Of a DNA stretch of 64,000 nt, positions 51,140 through 59,376 are shown piece after piece (the stretch's first letter is position 1; the number at the start of each line of letters is the position of its first letter). The notes under the pieces were generated by a model. The model was not told where the DNA came from. It did not search any database and saw nothing but the letters and a program-made list of their open reading frames with translations. This DNA comes from Uruburuella suis (GTDB lineage: Bacteria > Pseudomonadota > Gammaproteobacteria > Burkholderiales > Neisseriaceae): assembly GCF_004341385.1 (NCBI RefSeq), contig NZ_SLXE01000013.1, positions 2,943 to 66,942 on the forward strand, read 5' to 3'. Both the position numbers and the translations under genes were made by a program.

Positions 51140-52894
51140 TTAAAAGCTGTAGTTGAGGTTAAAGCCGTAAGTAGTGCGCTCGGTTTGAAAATGGGCGGGT
51201 TTGCTTAAGGGCTTGCCGATAAACACGTCGTAGCTCAGCAGGCCGCCCAAGGCTTGCGCGCCTTTGAGGCCGATCACGGCGCCGGCCAATTTTTGCGCGG
51301 GCAAGCCGCGAGTGCTCAAGCCGGACACGCGGCCGTAATCAAGGCCGAGATAGGCTTGATGCTCGGGCAGATAATGCCAATTGAGGTTATTTTGCCCATA
51401 CCAGCCGCGCTCGCCACTGAGATTGCGCTCGCCATCAAAGCCGCGCACGGTGTAGCGGCTGCCGATGGCCAAATGGTCTTGCGACACCAAGGGTGATTTG
51501 TTCCATTGGGCGAATATTTCGCCATCGTAAGAAAAATAATGGCGGCCGATTTGAAACGGCACAGCCGCACCCAGCGTGGCATGGATGATTTTCATGCGCG
51601 AAGTGCCGGGAATGATGTCGTTTTCTTCGTTGAACTCTTCCGGCGCTTTAAGGCTGCCGCGCATGCCGGTGCCGCGCTTGTAGGCCAAGCTGCCGTAAAG
51701 GCTGCCCCAGCCGAGCTGCGCCCGATGGTCGATATCGGCCGCCCAGCCGGCGGTGCGGCGGCGCTGCACTTCGATTTCATTGTTATCGTAGTATTTTTGG
51801 CTTTGCTGCTGCCACAGCTTGGCGCCAAGCGTGGTTTTGTGGCGCGCATTGCGAAACACTACCCTGCTCGCGCTGATGTTGCTGTGATGGCTTTTGCCGT
51901 TGTAATCGAGGTTGGTGTGGATGCCTTCCACAGCTTCGTGATAGCGGTAGCCGTTGTGGTTCCATGCAAAAAGCCAATGGCCGACCGGCACGGAATAATG
52001 CAGGCTGTAGCCGCGGGTGCCGCTGCCGGTGGTGATGCCTTCGGCATCGGTGTAGGACGCTTTATGGCCTAAATCATGGCTGTAGCTGGCGTAAAACAAA
52101 TCGCTCAAGCCCAAAGGATTATCAAGCGAAAGCGCCAGGCTACCCTGATATTTGCCGGTGGTTTTGCTGCCGGCATCGTTTGCATTGATGTTGAAACGCA
52201 GCGGCCGCGGCTGCTGCCAGCTCACCACAATATCGCTCTGCCCTTCCATTTCACCCGGCTCAATGCGGATATCGGCGGCCACGCTGGGCAGGCGGCGCAG
52301 GTTTTCCAAGCCCTGCTCTAAATCGCGCAGATTCAGAATATCGCCGCTTTGGTTGGGAAATTTATTGGCAAAGGCGGAAATGCGGCCAACGCTGGCGGCA
52401 TCGCCCTGATTTTCTTCGTAGCGTATGCTGCCGAGCCGACCCGGCTCTACGCTGAGTTTCAGACGGCCTGAAGCCAAATCTTGCGGCGCGATATACACTT
52501 GGCTGGTGAGAAAGCCCTTGGCAATGGCGATGTTTTGCGCCAGCGTTTGCAAATGTTGCAGGCGCTTGCTGCCCAAACACATGCCTGGGATGAAGCCGGA
52601 TTGCTTCACCAGCGTGGGCACAATAAAGGCGAATTCGTCGGGCGCATCATTGAGGGTAATTTCCTGCACCGCCATACACGGGCTTTCGGGTGCGCCTAAT
52701 TTGAACGGGGCGCGAGCCGGCAAATCGCCGCCCAAGCGCACGTCAACATCAGGAATCAAGCGATTGTCGAGCTGCTGCTGGCGCTGCTGGTTGCGGTTGA
52801 ATTCGGTGTCGGCGTCGTTGGCCGATGCGGCATGAGGATAGACAAGAAACGTAAAAACAGCAGCGTATTTGATTACATTTGTTATTAAGTGCAT
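51140..52894 (-). CDS. tpsB: TPS outer-membrane transporter TpsB (FhaC/CdiB-like)
   Basis: This 584-residue Omp85-family protein secretes TpsA. A signal peptide ends ASA/ND, followed by a short basic, Gln-rich plug helix (FNRNQQRQQQLDNRLIP), two POTRA domains (about residues 65-215) and a 16-strand barrel with the conserved loop-6 region VRGFDGERNLSGERGWY. The last residue is Phe, as in outer-membrane barrels. The frame extends to a TTG at 52906, but the ATG at 52894 gives a normal signal peptide. tpsA follows after 41 bp, so the two form an operon. Confidence 0.93.
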   Translation of the reverse strand: MHLITNVIKYAAVFTFLVYPHAASANDADTEFNRNQQRQQQLDNRLIPDVDVRLGGDLPARAPFKLGAPESPCMAVQEITLNDAPDEFAFIVPTLVKQSGFIPGMCLGSKRLQHLQTLAQNIAIAKGFLTSQVYIAPQDLASGRLKLSVEPGRLGSIRYEENQGDAASVGRISAFANKFPNQSGDILNLRDLEQGLENLRRLPSVAADIRIEPGEMEGQSDIVVSWQQPRPLRFNINANDAGSKTTGKYQGSLALSLDNPLGLSDLFYASYSHDLGHKASYTDAEGITTGSGTRGYSLHYSVPVGHWLFAWNHNGYRYHEAVEGIHTNLDYNGKSHHSNISASRVVFRNARHKTTLGAKLWQQQSQKYYDNNEIEVQRRRTAGWAADIDHRAQLGWGSLYGSLAYKRGTGMRGSLKAPEEFNEENDIIPGTSRMKIIHATLGAAVPFQIGRHYFSYDGEIFAQWNKSPLVSQDHLAIGSRYTVRGFDGERNLSGERGWYGQNNLNWHYLPEHQAYLGLDYGRVSGLSTRGLPAQKLAGAVIGLKGAQALGGLLSYDVFIGKPLSKPAHFQTERTTYGFNLNYSF

Positions 52895-52931
52895 TGATAT
52901 TTGCAATATTTGTATGAATATGTAAATATGA

Positions 52932-52961
52932 ATTTTACATTAATATGAAAATACATGACAA
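52932..52961 (-). promoter_or_regulatory. Possible promoter of tpsB-tpsA
   Basis: On the minus strand TTGTCA (52961-52956) and TAAAAT (52937-52932) are 18 bp apart in very AT-rich DNA, about 38 bp before the tpsB ATG. Confidence 0.4.
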
Positions 52962-52980
52962 ATATTTTGATTGGCTGCAC

Positions 52981-53024
52981 ATGCAAAGAGGCCGTCTGAA
53001 AGCTTTCAGACGGCCTCTTTGCAT
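52981..53024 (-). terminator. 44-bp perfect palindrome with DUS pair, terminator of the BCCT gene
   Basis: ATGCAAAGAGGCCGTCTGAA and its inverse meet at CTTTCAG without a loop, giving 22 bp of perfect inverted repeat, 13 bp after the transporter stop. Confidence 0.8.
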
Positions 53025-53036
53025 GCTTATCCCCGC

Positions 53037-54854
53037 TTATGGCTCGCGGCTGTTTTCTTCTTCCTGCTGGCGCTGCTCTTCATATTGCGCCTGCTGCGCC
53101 AGCACCGAGCCTTCGGGCGCTTCTGAGGTTTCGCCCTGCTCCCACGGAGCGCTTTCGGGCAGGGCTTCGATGTGGATGGTTTTGAGCGAATAATCGGGCT
53201 GATAGTGCAAATCGTATTTCGCGGCTTTGATGGTGGAGAGCATAATCAGGCTCATAATCAGCAAGAGTGGCGCGCCGGCGAAAATCGAGGCCGTCTGAAG
53301 GGTGGAGAGGCCGCCGATAAACATCAGCGCGGCGGGCATCAGGCAAAGGGTGAATGCCCAGAATAGGCGGTTCCAGCGGTGCGGCTCGTCGTCCACTTCG
53401 TGCTGCACCACCGAGGCGAGAATATAGGAGATGCTGTCGAAAGTGGTGGCGGTAAAAATCACAGCAAGCAAGGTAAACACGGCAATCACGAGCTTGGCCA
53501 TCGGCAGGGTGCCCAGTATGGCGAATATGGTGGCGGTGGGGCTTTGTGTGTTTAAGATATTCACCACATCAAGCGCGCCGCTGAGTTGCAGATAAAGGCC
53601 GTAGTTGCCCAGCACAATGAAAAACGCGGCACAGCCGAGCGAGCCGAAAAAGATGGCACCCACGGCCATTTGGCGGATGGTGCGGCCTTTGGAGATTTTG
53701 GCGATAAATAAGCCGATGGTGGGCGCAAACACGAGCCACCACGCCCAGTAAAACACGGTCCAGTCTTGCGGGAAATGCGTGCGCTTGAAGCCGTGTTGCT
53801 CGAATTGGCCGAAGGCTTCCGTCCAAGTCATCATGCGCACCATTTCGGTCACGGAGCGGCCGATGCTCTCGAGGCCGGTGTTGAGAATAAACACGGTGGG
53901 GCCGGCCAGCAGCACGAAAATCAAAAAAGCCATGGCCAGATAAAAATTGATGTTGGATAAAAATTGAATGCCGTTTTTCAAGCCTTGATAGGCGCTGTAG
54001 GCAAAAATCATGGTGGTGAGCAGCAACACGCCCAGCTGCATGGAAAGGCTGTTGGGCGTGCCCAATAATTCATATAAGCCCTCGGTGATCATCGGCGAAG
54101 CCAAGCCCAGCGTGGTGGCGCCGCCGCCTATCATGCCGAACACGAAAAACACATCCACAAGCTTGCCCCAATTGCTGCGGGTGAATTTTTCACCGAAAAG
54201 CGGCATCAGGCTTTGGCTCACTTTGAGCACGGGCGAATTGCGCACATGGGCGAAATAGGCAATCGACACCGCCGGCACCAAATAAATCGCCCAGGCCACC
54301 GGCCCCCAGTGAAACAGGCCGTAAGTGGAGGCCCAGCGCACCGCATCGGGCGAGCCTGCCGCAATGCCGAAAGGCGGCCCCTGATAATAATAAGCCCATT
54401 CCAACACGCCCCAATAAAGAATGCTCGCGCCGATGCCGCCGCAAAACATCATCGCCGCCCACGAGCCGGTTTTGAATTCCACCTCGTCGGCCGGCTTGCC
54501 CAGCTTGATGTTGCCGATATCGGAAGCCGCGATATACACCACAAACACCACCGCCAACACGCCGAAAGCCAGATAAGCGCCGCCGAAAGTGTTGGTCACA
54601 AAAGCCTTGGTGTGCGCCACCCAATCGGCGCCCTGCTCGGGAAAAAGCACCAGCGGCAGGGTAACGCCGAGCAAAATCAGCAACACGCCGAAAAAAGTGA
54701 ATTTGTCGATGCGCGTGTCGGGCGTGGCCGAGGCGCGCGGCTGGAAATTTTTATCCGCATCAAACATGCCCAAATGGCGGTAAGAAGCGGCTCGAGTGGC
54801 CGGCTTGTATTGCAAAGCGGTCTTTTTGGGATTTTGGGGCTGATGAACAGACAA
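53037..54854 (-). CDS. BCCT family betaine/choline/carnitine transporter
   Basis: This 605-residue inner-membrane protein has the twelve hydrophobic segments of the BCCT family (residues about 55-540), the family signature DWTVFYWAWWLVFAPTIGLFIAKISKGRTIRQ and the glycine-rich GGIGASILYWGVLEWAYYY helix that binds the quaternary ammonium group. The likely job is uptake of an osmoprotectant or choline-like compound. A hydrophilic N-terminal tail of ~50 residues and an acidic Gln/Glu-rich C-terminal tail may be osmosensing or regulatory, as known for BetP. The exact substrate cannot be read from the sequence. It is divergent from metR. Confidence 0.9.
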   Translation of the reverse strand: MSVHQPQNPKKTALQYKPATRAASYRHLGMFDADKNFQPRASATPDTRIDKFTFFGVLLILLGVTLPLVLFPEQGADWVAHTKAFVTNTFGGAYLAFGVLAVVFVVYIAASDIGNIKLGKPADEVEFKTGSWAAMMFCGGIGASILYWGVLEWAYYYQGPPFGIAAGSPDAVRWASTYGLFHWGPVAWAIYLVPAVSIAYFAHVRNSPVLKVSQSLMPLFGEKFTRSNWGKLVDVFFVFGMIGGGATTLGLASPMITEGLYELLGTPNSLSMQLGVLLLTTMIFAYSAYQGLKNGIQFLSNINFYLAMAFLIFVLLAGPTVFILNTGLESIGRSVTEMVRMMTWTEAFGQFEQHGFKRTHFPQDWTVFYWAWWLVFAPTIGLFIAKISKGRTIRQMAVGAIFFGSLGCAAFFIVLGNYGLYLQLSGALDVVNILNTQSPTATIFAILGTLPMAKLVIAVFTLLAVIFTATTFDSISYILASVVQHEVDDEPHRWNRLFWAFTLCLMPAALMFIGGLSTLQTASIFAGAPLLLIMSLIMLSTIKAAKYDLHYQPDYSLKTIHIEALPESAPWEQGETSEAPEGSVLAQQAQYEEQRQQEEENSREP

Positions 54855-55044
54855 TGTTGGCTCCTTAGTTGGTTATTCGTGAGTGTCATGTCGGTTTTCA
54901 AATGCAAAACAAAAAATAGAGAATAATGAATCACATATCAAATAAATGAAAACGGCTCATTATAACATATTAACAATACATTGATTTATAAACAGATTTC
55001 CAAAGAGGCCGTCTGAAAGCCTAGGCGCGCCCCACGCAAATCGC

Positions 55045-55062
55045 TATAATGAACGAAATTCA
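55045..55062 (+). promoter_or_regulatory. metR promoter -10 box with overlapping MetR box
   Basis: TATAAT at 55045-55050 is directly overlapped by TGAACGAAATTCA (55050-55062), a perfect match to the MetR/LysR site TGAA-N5-TTCA. This position fits repression of metR by its own product. Confidence 0.7.
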
Positions 55063-55082
55063 TAATCACACACAAATCATTC

Positions 55083-56027
55083 ATGGAATCCATCATCGAA
55101 TTGCGCCACCTCAAAACCCTGCTGGCGCTGGAAGAAACCGGCACCGTGTCGCAGGCCGCCAAGCGCGTGTTTCTCACCCAATCGGCTTTGTCGCACCAAA
55201 TCCGCGCGCTCGAAAATTATTACGAAACGCCGCTTTTCGAGCGCAAATCCAGCCCGCTGCGTTTCACCCCCGCCGGCGAGCGCCTGCTGCAACTGGCGCG
55301 CGACCTGATGCCGCAAGTGGTGGCCGCCGAGCGCGACATGGCGCAGATTATCGAGGGCGAAGCGGGCGAATTGCGGCTGGCCGTGGAATGCCACACCTGC
55401 TTCGATTGGCTGATGCCGGCCATGGGCGTGTTCCGCCCGCTGTGGCCGCAAGTGGAGCTCGATATCGTGTCGGGCTTTCAGGCCGACCCGGTGGGCTTGT
55501 TGCTCAGCCACCGCGCCGATTTGGCCATTGTGTCTGAAGCCGTGCCGCAAACCGGTATCATTTATCAGCCGCTGTTTGCTTATGAAATGGTGGGCATTTG
55601 CGCCAAAGACCACCCCTTGGCCGGCAAAGCCGTGTGGCAGGCCGAAGATTTTACCGATGAAACCCTGATTACCTATCCCGTGCCCGACGATATGCTCGAT
55701 TTGCTGCGCAAAGTGCTGCTGCCGGCGGGCATCAACCCGCCGCGCCGCCACAGCGAGCTCACCATCGCCATCATCCAGCTTGTGGCCAGCCGCCGCGGCA
55801 TTGCCGCACTGCCTTATTGGACGGTGATGCCTTATCTCGAAAAAGATTATGTGATTTCCCGCCCCATCACCTCAAACGGCCTGCAAAGCGAGCTCTACGC
55901 CGCCATGCGCGCCGAAGATGCCGGCAAAAGCTATCTCGACAACTTCTGCCAAATCGTGCGCGAGCGCGGCTTTGCCGATTTGCCGGGCTTGAGCGTGCTG
56001 AATATGCAGCCGGATAAAAAAGCCTGA
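55083..56027 (+). CDS. metR: LysR-type methionine regulator MetR
   Basis: This 314-residue regulator has an N-terminal LysR helix-turn-helix (residues about 4-62; VSQAAKRVFLTQSALSHQIRALE) and a sensor domain that carries the MetR hallmark ECHTCFDWLMPAM. Known MetR proteins use homocysteine as coactivator and drive metE and metH. Here metE lies 17 kb away on the other strand. A perfect MetR-type box overlaps its own promoter, as expected for autoregulation. A DUS-pair terminator follows. Confidence 0.92.
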   Translation: MESIIELRHLKTLLALEETGTVSQAAKRVFLTQSALSHQIRALENYYETPLFERKSSPLRFTPAGERLLQLARDLMPQVVAAERDMAQIIEGEAGELRLAVECHTCFDWLMPAMGVFRPLWPQVELDIVSGFQADPVGLLLSHRADLAIVSEAVPQTGIIYQPLFAYEMVGICAKDHPLAGKAVWQAEDFTDETLITYPVPDDMLDLLRKVLLPAGINPPRRHSELTIAIIQLVASRRGIAALPYWTVMPYLEKDYVISRPITSNGLQSELYAAMRAEDAGKSYLDNFCQIVRERGFADLPGLSVLNMQPDKKA

Positions 56028-56044
56028 GTCGGATAAATAACCAA

Positions 56045-56073
56045 CAGGCCGTCTGAAAACGTTCAGACGGCCT
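56045..56073 (+). terminator. DUS-pair terminator after metR
   Basis: CAGGCCGTCTGAAAAC and GTTCAGACGGCCTG nearly abut, 18 bp after the stop. Confidence 0.85.
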
Positions 56074-56130
56074 GAGCTTTTTGCAACATGCTGCTATAAG
56101 TTATACCATTTCCTGATTACGATGTTTTAA

Positions 56131-56162
56131 AAAAGCGTAATCGTTCACACGATTACGCTTTT
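56131..56162 (-). terminator. Rho-independent terminator of ftsY
   Basis: AAAAGCGTAATCGT and ACGATTACGCTTTT form a perfect 14-bp stem with a 4-base loop, 20 bp beyond the ftsY stop. The arm GCGTAATCG is shared with family B palindromes. Confidence 0.85.
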
Positions 56163-56182
56163 GCAGCCACATAAGCCGCCCA

Positions 56183-57823
56183 TCAATCCAACAACGCATC
56201 CACAAACGCGCGTGCGTCAAACGGGCGCAAGTCGTCGATTTTTTCGCCCACGCCGATATAGCGCACGGGAATCGGGCGGCTGGAAGCGAGCGCGGCGAGT
56301 ACGCCGCCTTTGGCGGTGCCGTCGAGCTTGGTGACAATCAGGCCGGTGAGGCCGAGTGCGTCATCGAAGGCCACCACTTGGTTGACGGCGTTTTGGCCGA
56401 TATTGGCATCGAGCACCACAATGATTTCATGCGGCGCGTCGGGCAGTGATTTTTGCAGCACGCGCTTCACTTTTTTGATTTCTTCCATCAGGTGAAGCTG
56501 CGTGGGCAGGCGGCCGGCGGTGTCGGCCAGCACAATATCGATGCCGCGCGCTTTGGCCGCTTCCACCGCATCGAAGCACACGGCGGCCGAATCGCCCGAG
56601 GCTTGCGAAATCACGGTCACGTTGTTGCGCGCACCCCATTCCTGCAATTGCTCGCGCGCAGCGGCGCGGAAGGTGTCGCCCGCGGCCAGCAGCACCGACT
56701 TGCCTTGGCTTTGGAAATATTTGGCCAATTTGCCGATAGAGGTGGTTTTGCCCGCGCCGTTGATGCCGGCGAGCATAATCACAAACGGCTCCTTGCGTGC
56801 GGGAATCTCCAGCGGCTGCTCCAAGGGCTTGATGAGCTCGTAAATGGCATCTTTGAGCGCGCCGCGCAATTCGTTGCCGTCTTTAAGGCCTTTGAGGCTC
56901 ACGCGTTTGCGCACGTCTTTCATCAGATAATCGGTGGCTTCGATGCCCATATCGCTGGTGATCAGCACGGTTTCGAGCTCTTCATACAAATCTTCGTCGA
57001 TTTGGCCGCCGCCAAACACGCCGGCCAGCGATTTGGCCATTTGGTCGCGCGATTTGGTGAGGCCTTGTTTGAGGCGCGCCGCCCAGCCGGGTTTGGCCGG
57101 CTCTTCGGCAGCGGCTTGCTCGGCTGCGGCCGCTGCGGCGGCAACCGGCACGGCGGCGGCCACGGTGGCGATGCTGTCGGCCTGTTTGAGCGCATCGGCT
57201 GCGGCATGGCCGCTCAATTCGGCAGGCGCGGCTTCGGGCGCGGGCTGCGGCACATGAATTCTGCCCACCGGCGCTTCGGGGTCGAACTGCTCGGGCAGCT
57301 TGTCGCTGCCCCCCACCACATCGGCCACCAATTGGCTCACAGGGTGGCCGGCGGCATCTTCGGCCACGGCTTCGCGGGCATGTTCGCTCAAAGGCTGCGG
57401 CTGCTCGAATTCGGCCACGGCCACGGAAATATGGCCGGGCTCGGTGTGTATGTCCACATACGGGGCAATGGCCGGCGTGGCTTCGGTTTCAGACGGCCTC
57501 TCGGTCGTTTCGGGGGCGGCTTCGGTCGCATCCGGCGCCAAGGTTTCGGCCGGATGGGATTCGGAGTGGGCGATGTCGTGGGCAAAGCGGCTCAACGGAT
57601 GCGTGGCGGCATCGGCGGCCACGGTTTCGCGCGCGTGCTCGCTCAAAGGCTGCGGCTGCTCGAATTCGGCCACTGTCACGGGAATGTGGCCGGGCTCGGT
57701 GTGCGTGTGCTCGGGCGCTGTAATGGCAGGTGCGGATTCGGCCGTTTCAACCGGCTGGGCGTTTTGCTCGGGCGCGGTTTCGGGCGTTTCCGGTTTTTTC
57801 TTGCGTTTGAAAAAGCTGAACAT
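56183..57823 (-). CDS. ftsY: Signal recognition particle receptor FtsY
   Basis: This 546-residue GTPase docks ribosome-SRP complexes at the inner membrane. The C-terminal NG domain (about 245-546) has G1 GINGAGKTTSIGKL, DTAGRLPTQ and TKLDGTAKGG. The long acidic A domain contains two diverged copies of a ~75-residue block (TEPGHIPVTVAEFEQPQPLS and TEPGHISVAVAEFEQPQPLS, each followed by EHARE), separated by a stretch in which an in-frame DUS encodes RPSET. The frame reaches 57910, but MFSFFKRKKKPE at 57823 is the usual FtsY start with its basic amphipathic tip. A third, shorter relative of the block follows. Confidence 0.95.
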   Translation of the reverse strand: MFSFFKRKKKPETPETAPEQNAQPVETAESAPAITAPEHTHTEPGHIPVTVAEFEQPQPLSEHARETVAADAATHPLSRFAHDIAHSESHPAETLAPDATEAAPETTERPSETEATPAIAPYVDIHTEPGHISVAVAEFEQPQPLSEHAREAVAEDAAGHPVSQLVADVVGGSDKLPEQFDPEAPVGRIHVPQPAPEAAPAELSGHAAADALKQADSIATVAAAVPVAAAAAAAEQAAAEEPAKPGWAARLKQGLTKSRDQMAKSLAGVFGGGQIDEDLYEELETVLITSDMGIEATDYLMKDVRKRVSLKGLKDGNELRGALKDAIYELIKPLEQPLEIPARKEPFVIMLAGINGAGKTTSIGKLAKYFQSQGKSVLLAAGDTFRAAAREQLQEWGARNNVTVISQASGDSAAVCFDAVEAAKARGIDIVLADTAGRLPTQLHLMEEIKKVKRVLQKSLPDAPHEIIVVLDANIGQNAVNQVVAFDDALGLTGLIVTKLDGTAKGGVLAALASSRPIPVRYIGVGEKIDDLRPFDARAFVDALLD

Positions 57824-57990
57824 GGTTTTCCTTCGGATTGGGCGGAAGAAGATAAAATAGGTTTGGCGGTATTGTAGCTTATTTTGGCCGGGCAAGGCCG
57901 CTTGAATCATGATGAAGCGTTTTCAGACGGCCTTGTTTATCAAGCGCATAAAAGCTACCATGTGCACGTTTATTGTGAAAGGATTCGGCC

Positions 57991-59292
57991 ATGTGGAGCC
58001 GCATTTTATTGATTTTTTCCCTGGCCGCCGCGCTGCCCGCGTGGGCGCAAACGCTGGCTGAAACCCTGCCCAACGGCATGAAAGTGATTGTGAAAGAAGA
58101 TGCGCGCGCGCCGGTGGCGGTGGCACAGCTTTGGTATCGGGTGGGCAGCGCCGATGAGGTGGCCGGCAAAACGGGCTTGAGCCACGCGCTCGAGCACATG
58201 ATGTTTAAAGGCACGCCCTCGGTGCCTTCGGGCGAATTCAGCCGCCGCGTGTCGGCTTTGGGCGGGCAGAACAATGCCTACACCAACCGCCACGAAACCG
58301 TGTATTTCGAAACCGTGGCCGCGGCCAATTTGCCCGAAGTGTTGAAAATGGAGGCCGACCGCATGGCCAACCTCAATTTCAGCAATCAAGATTTTGCCAA
58401 CGAAATGAGCGTAATCCGCGAAGAGCGCCGCCAGCGCACGGAAGACAGCCCCGGCGGCAAATTATGGGAGCAGCTTTATCTGAGCAGCTTTCAAACCGAT
58501 GCCAACAGAGCGCCGATTATCGGCTATATGGCCGATTTGCACGCACTCAAAGCGGCGGATTTGCGCCGCTGGTATCGGCGCTGGTATGCGCCCAACAATG
58601 CCGTGCTCGTGATTGTGGGCGATGTGGATGCGGCGCAAACGCTGCGCACGGTGCAGCAATTATTCGGCCCGATTCAAGCGCGCGCGTTGCCTGAGCGCCA
58701 AAATCTGGCCGAGCCGCAAGTGCGCGCACCGGCACGCGCCGAAACCCGCGCCGTGACCCACCAGCCCCTGCTCGCGCTCGGCTATCGCGTGCCTACTTTG
58801 GAAAAGCTCGACGACACGCTGCCTTATGCGCTTGATGTGTTGGCCGATATTCTGAGCGGCAACAGCGCCAGCCGCCTCGATAAAAATTTGGTGCGCGGCA
58901 AAGAAGCGGCGCTGGATGTGGGCGCAAGCTATGATATGTTCAGCCGCGGCCCGGCTTTGTTTACGCTGGTGGCCATGCCTGCCGACCGCACCGATGTGGC
59001 TCAATTGCAAAAGCTGCTGGAAGCGGAAATTGCCGATATTGCCCGCCACGGCATCAGCAATGAAGAGCTTGCCCGCGTACACACGCGCATGGCCGCTTCG
59101 GAAATCTACGCCCGCGATTCGATGAGCGCGCAAGCCTCGCTGATGGGGCAGCTGCAAACGCGCGGCTTCAGCTATCGCGATGAGGCCGAATTGCGCCGCC
59201 GCCTGCAAAGCGTAGATGCCGCGCAAGTGCAGGCCGCCGCGCGCCTGCTCACACCCGAGCGCCAAACCGTGGTGGTGGTGCAGCCCGAATAA
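57991..59292 (+). CDS. M16 family zinc protease, catalytic subunit
   Basis: This 433-residue periplasmic insulinase-family protease has a signal peptide (MWSRILLIFSLAAALPAWAQ) and the inverted zinc motif HALEH (residues 65-69), with the third ligand expected at Glu144/145 in VIREERRQR. The length fits one half of a heterodimeric M16B enzyme. The next gene encodes a related protein without the zinc motif, and the two probably work as a pair. It may act in envelope protein or peptide turnover. The substrate is unknown. Confidence 0.9.
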   Translation: MWSRILLIFSLAAALPAWAQTLAETLPNGMKVIVKEDARAPVAVAQLWYRVGSADEVAGKTGLSHALEHMMFKGTPSVPSGEFSRRVSALGGQNNAYTNRHETVYFETVAAANLPEVLKMEADRMANLNFSNQDFANEMSVIREERRQRTEDSPGGKLWEQLYLSSFQTDANRAPIIGYMADLHALKAADLRRWYRRWYAPNNAVLVIVGDVDAAQTLRTVQQLFGPIQARALPERQNLAEPQVRAPARAETRAVTHQPLLALGYRVPTLEKLDDTLPYALDVLADILSGNSASRLDKNLVRGKEAALDVGASYDMFSRGPALFTLVAMPADRTDVAQLQKLLEAEIADIARHGISNEELARVHTRMAASEIYARDSMSAQASLMGQLQTRGFSYRDEAELRRRLQSVDAAQVQAAARLLTPERQTVVVVQPE

Positions 59293-59295
59293 AGC

Positions 59296-59323
59296 AGGCC
59301 GTCTGAAAACGTTCAGACGGCCT
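59296..59323 (+). terminator. DUS-pair hairpin between the two M16 genes
   Basis: AGGCCGTCTGAAAAC and GTTCAGACGGCCT nearly abut. It could reduce transcription of the second subunit. Confidence 0.75.
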
Positions 59324-59376
59324 CAAGCCATTTAAAAATCAATATGTTAAAAATTAATCTTGAAAGCATTTCTGCC

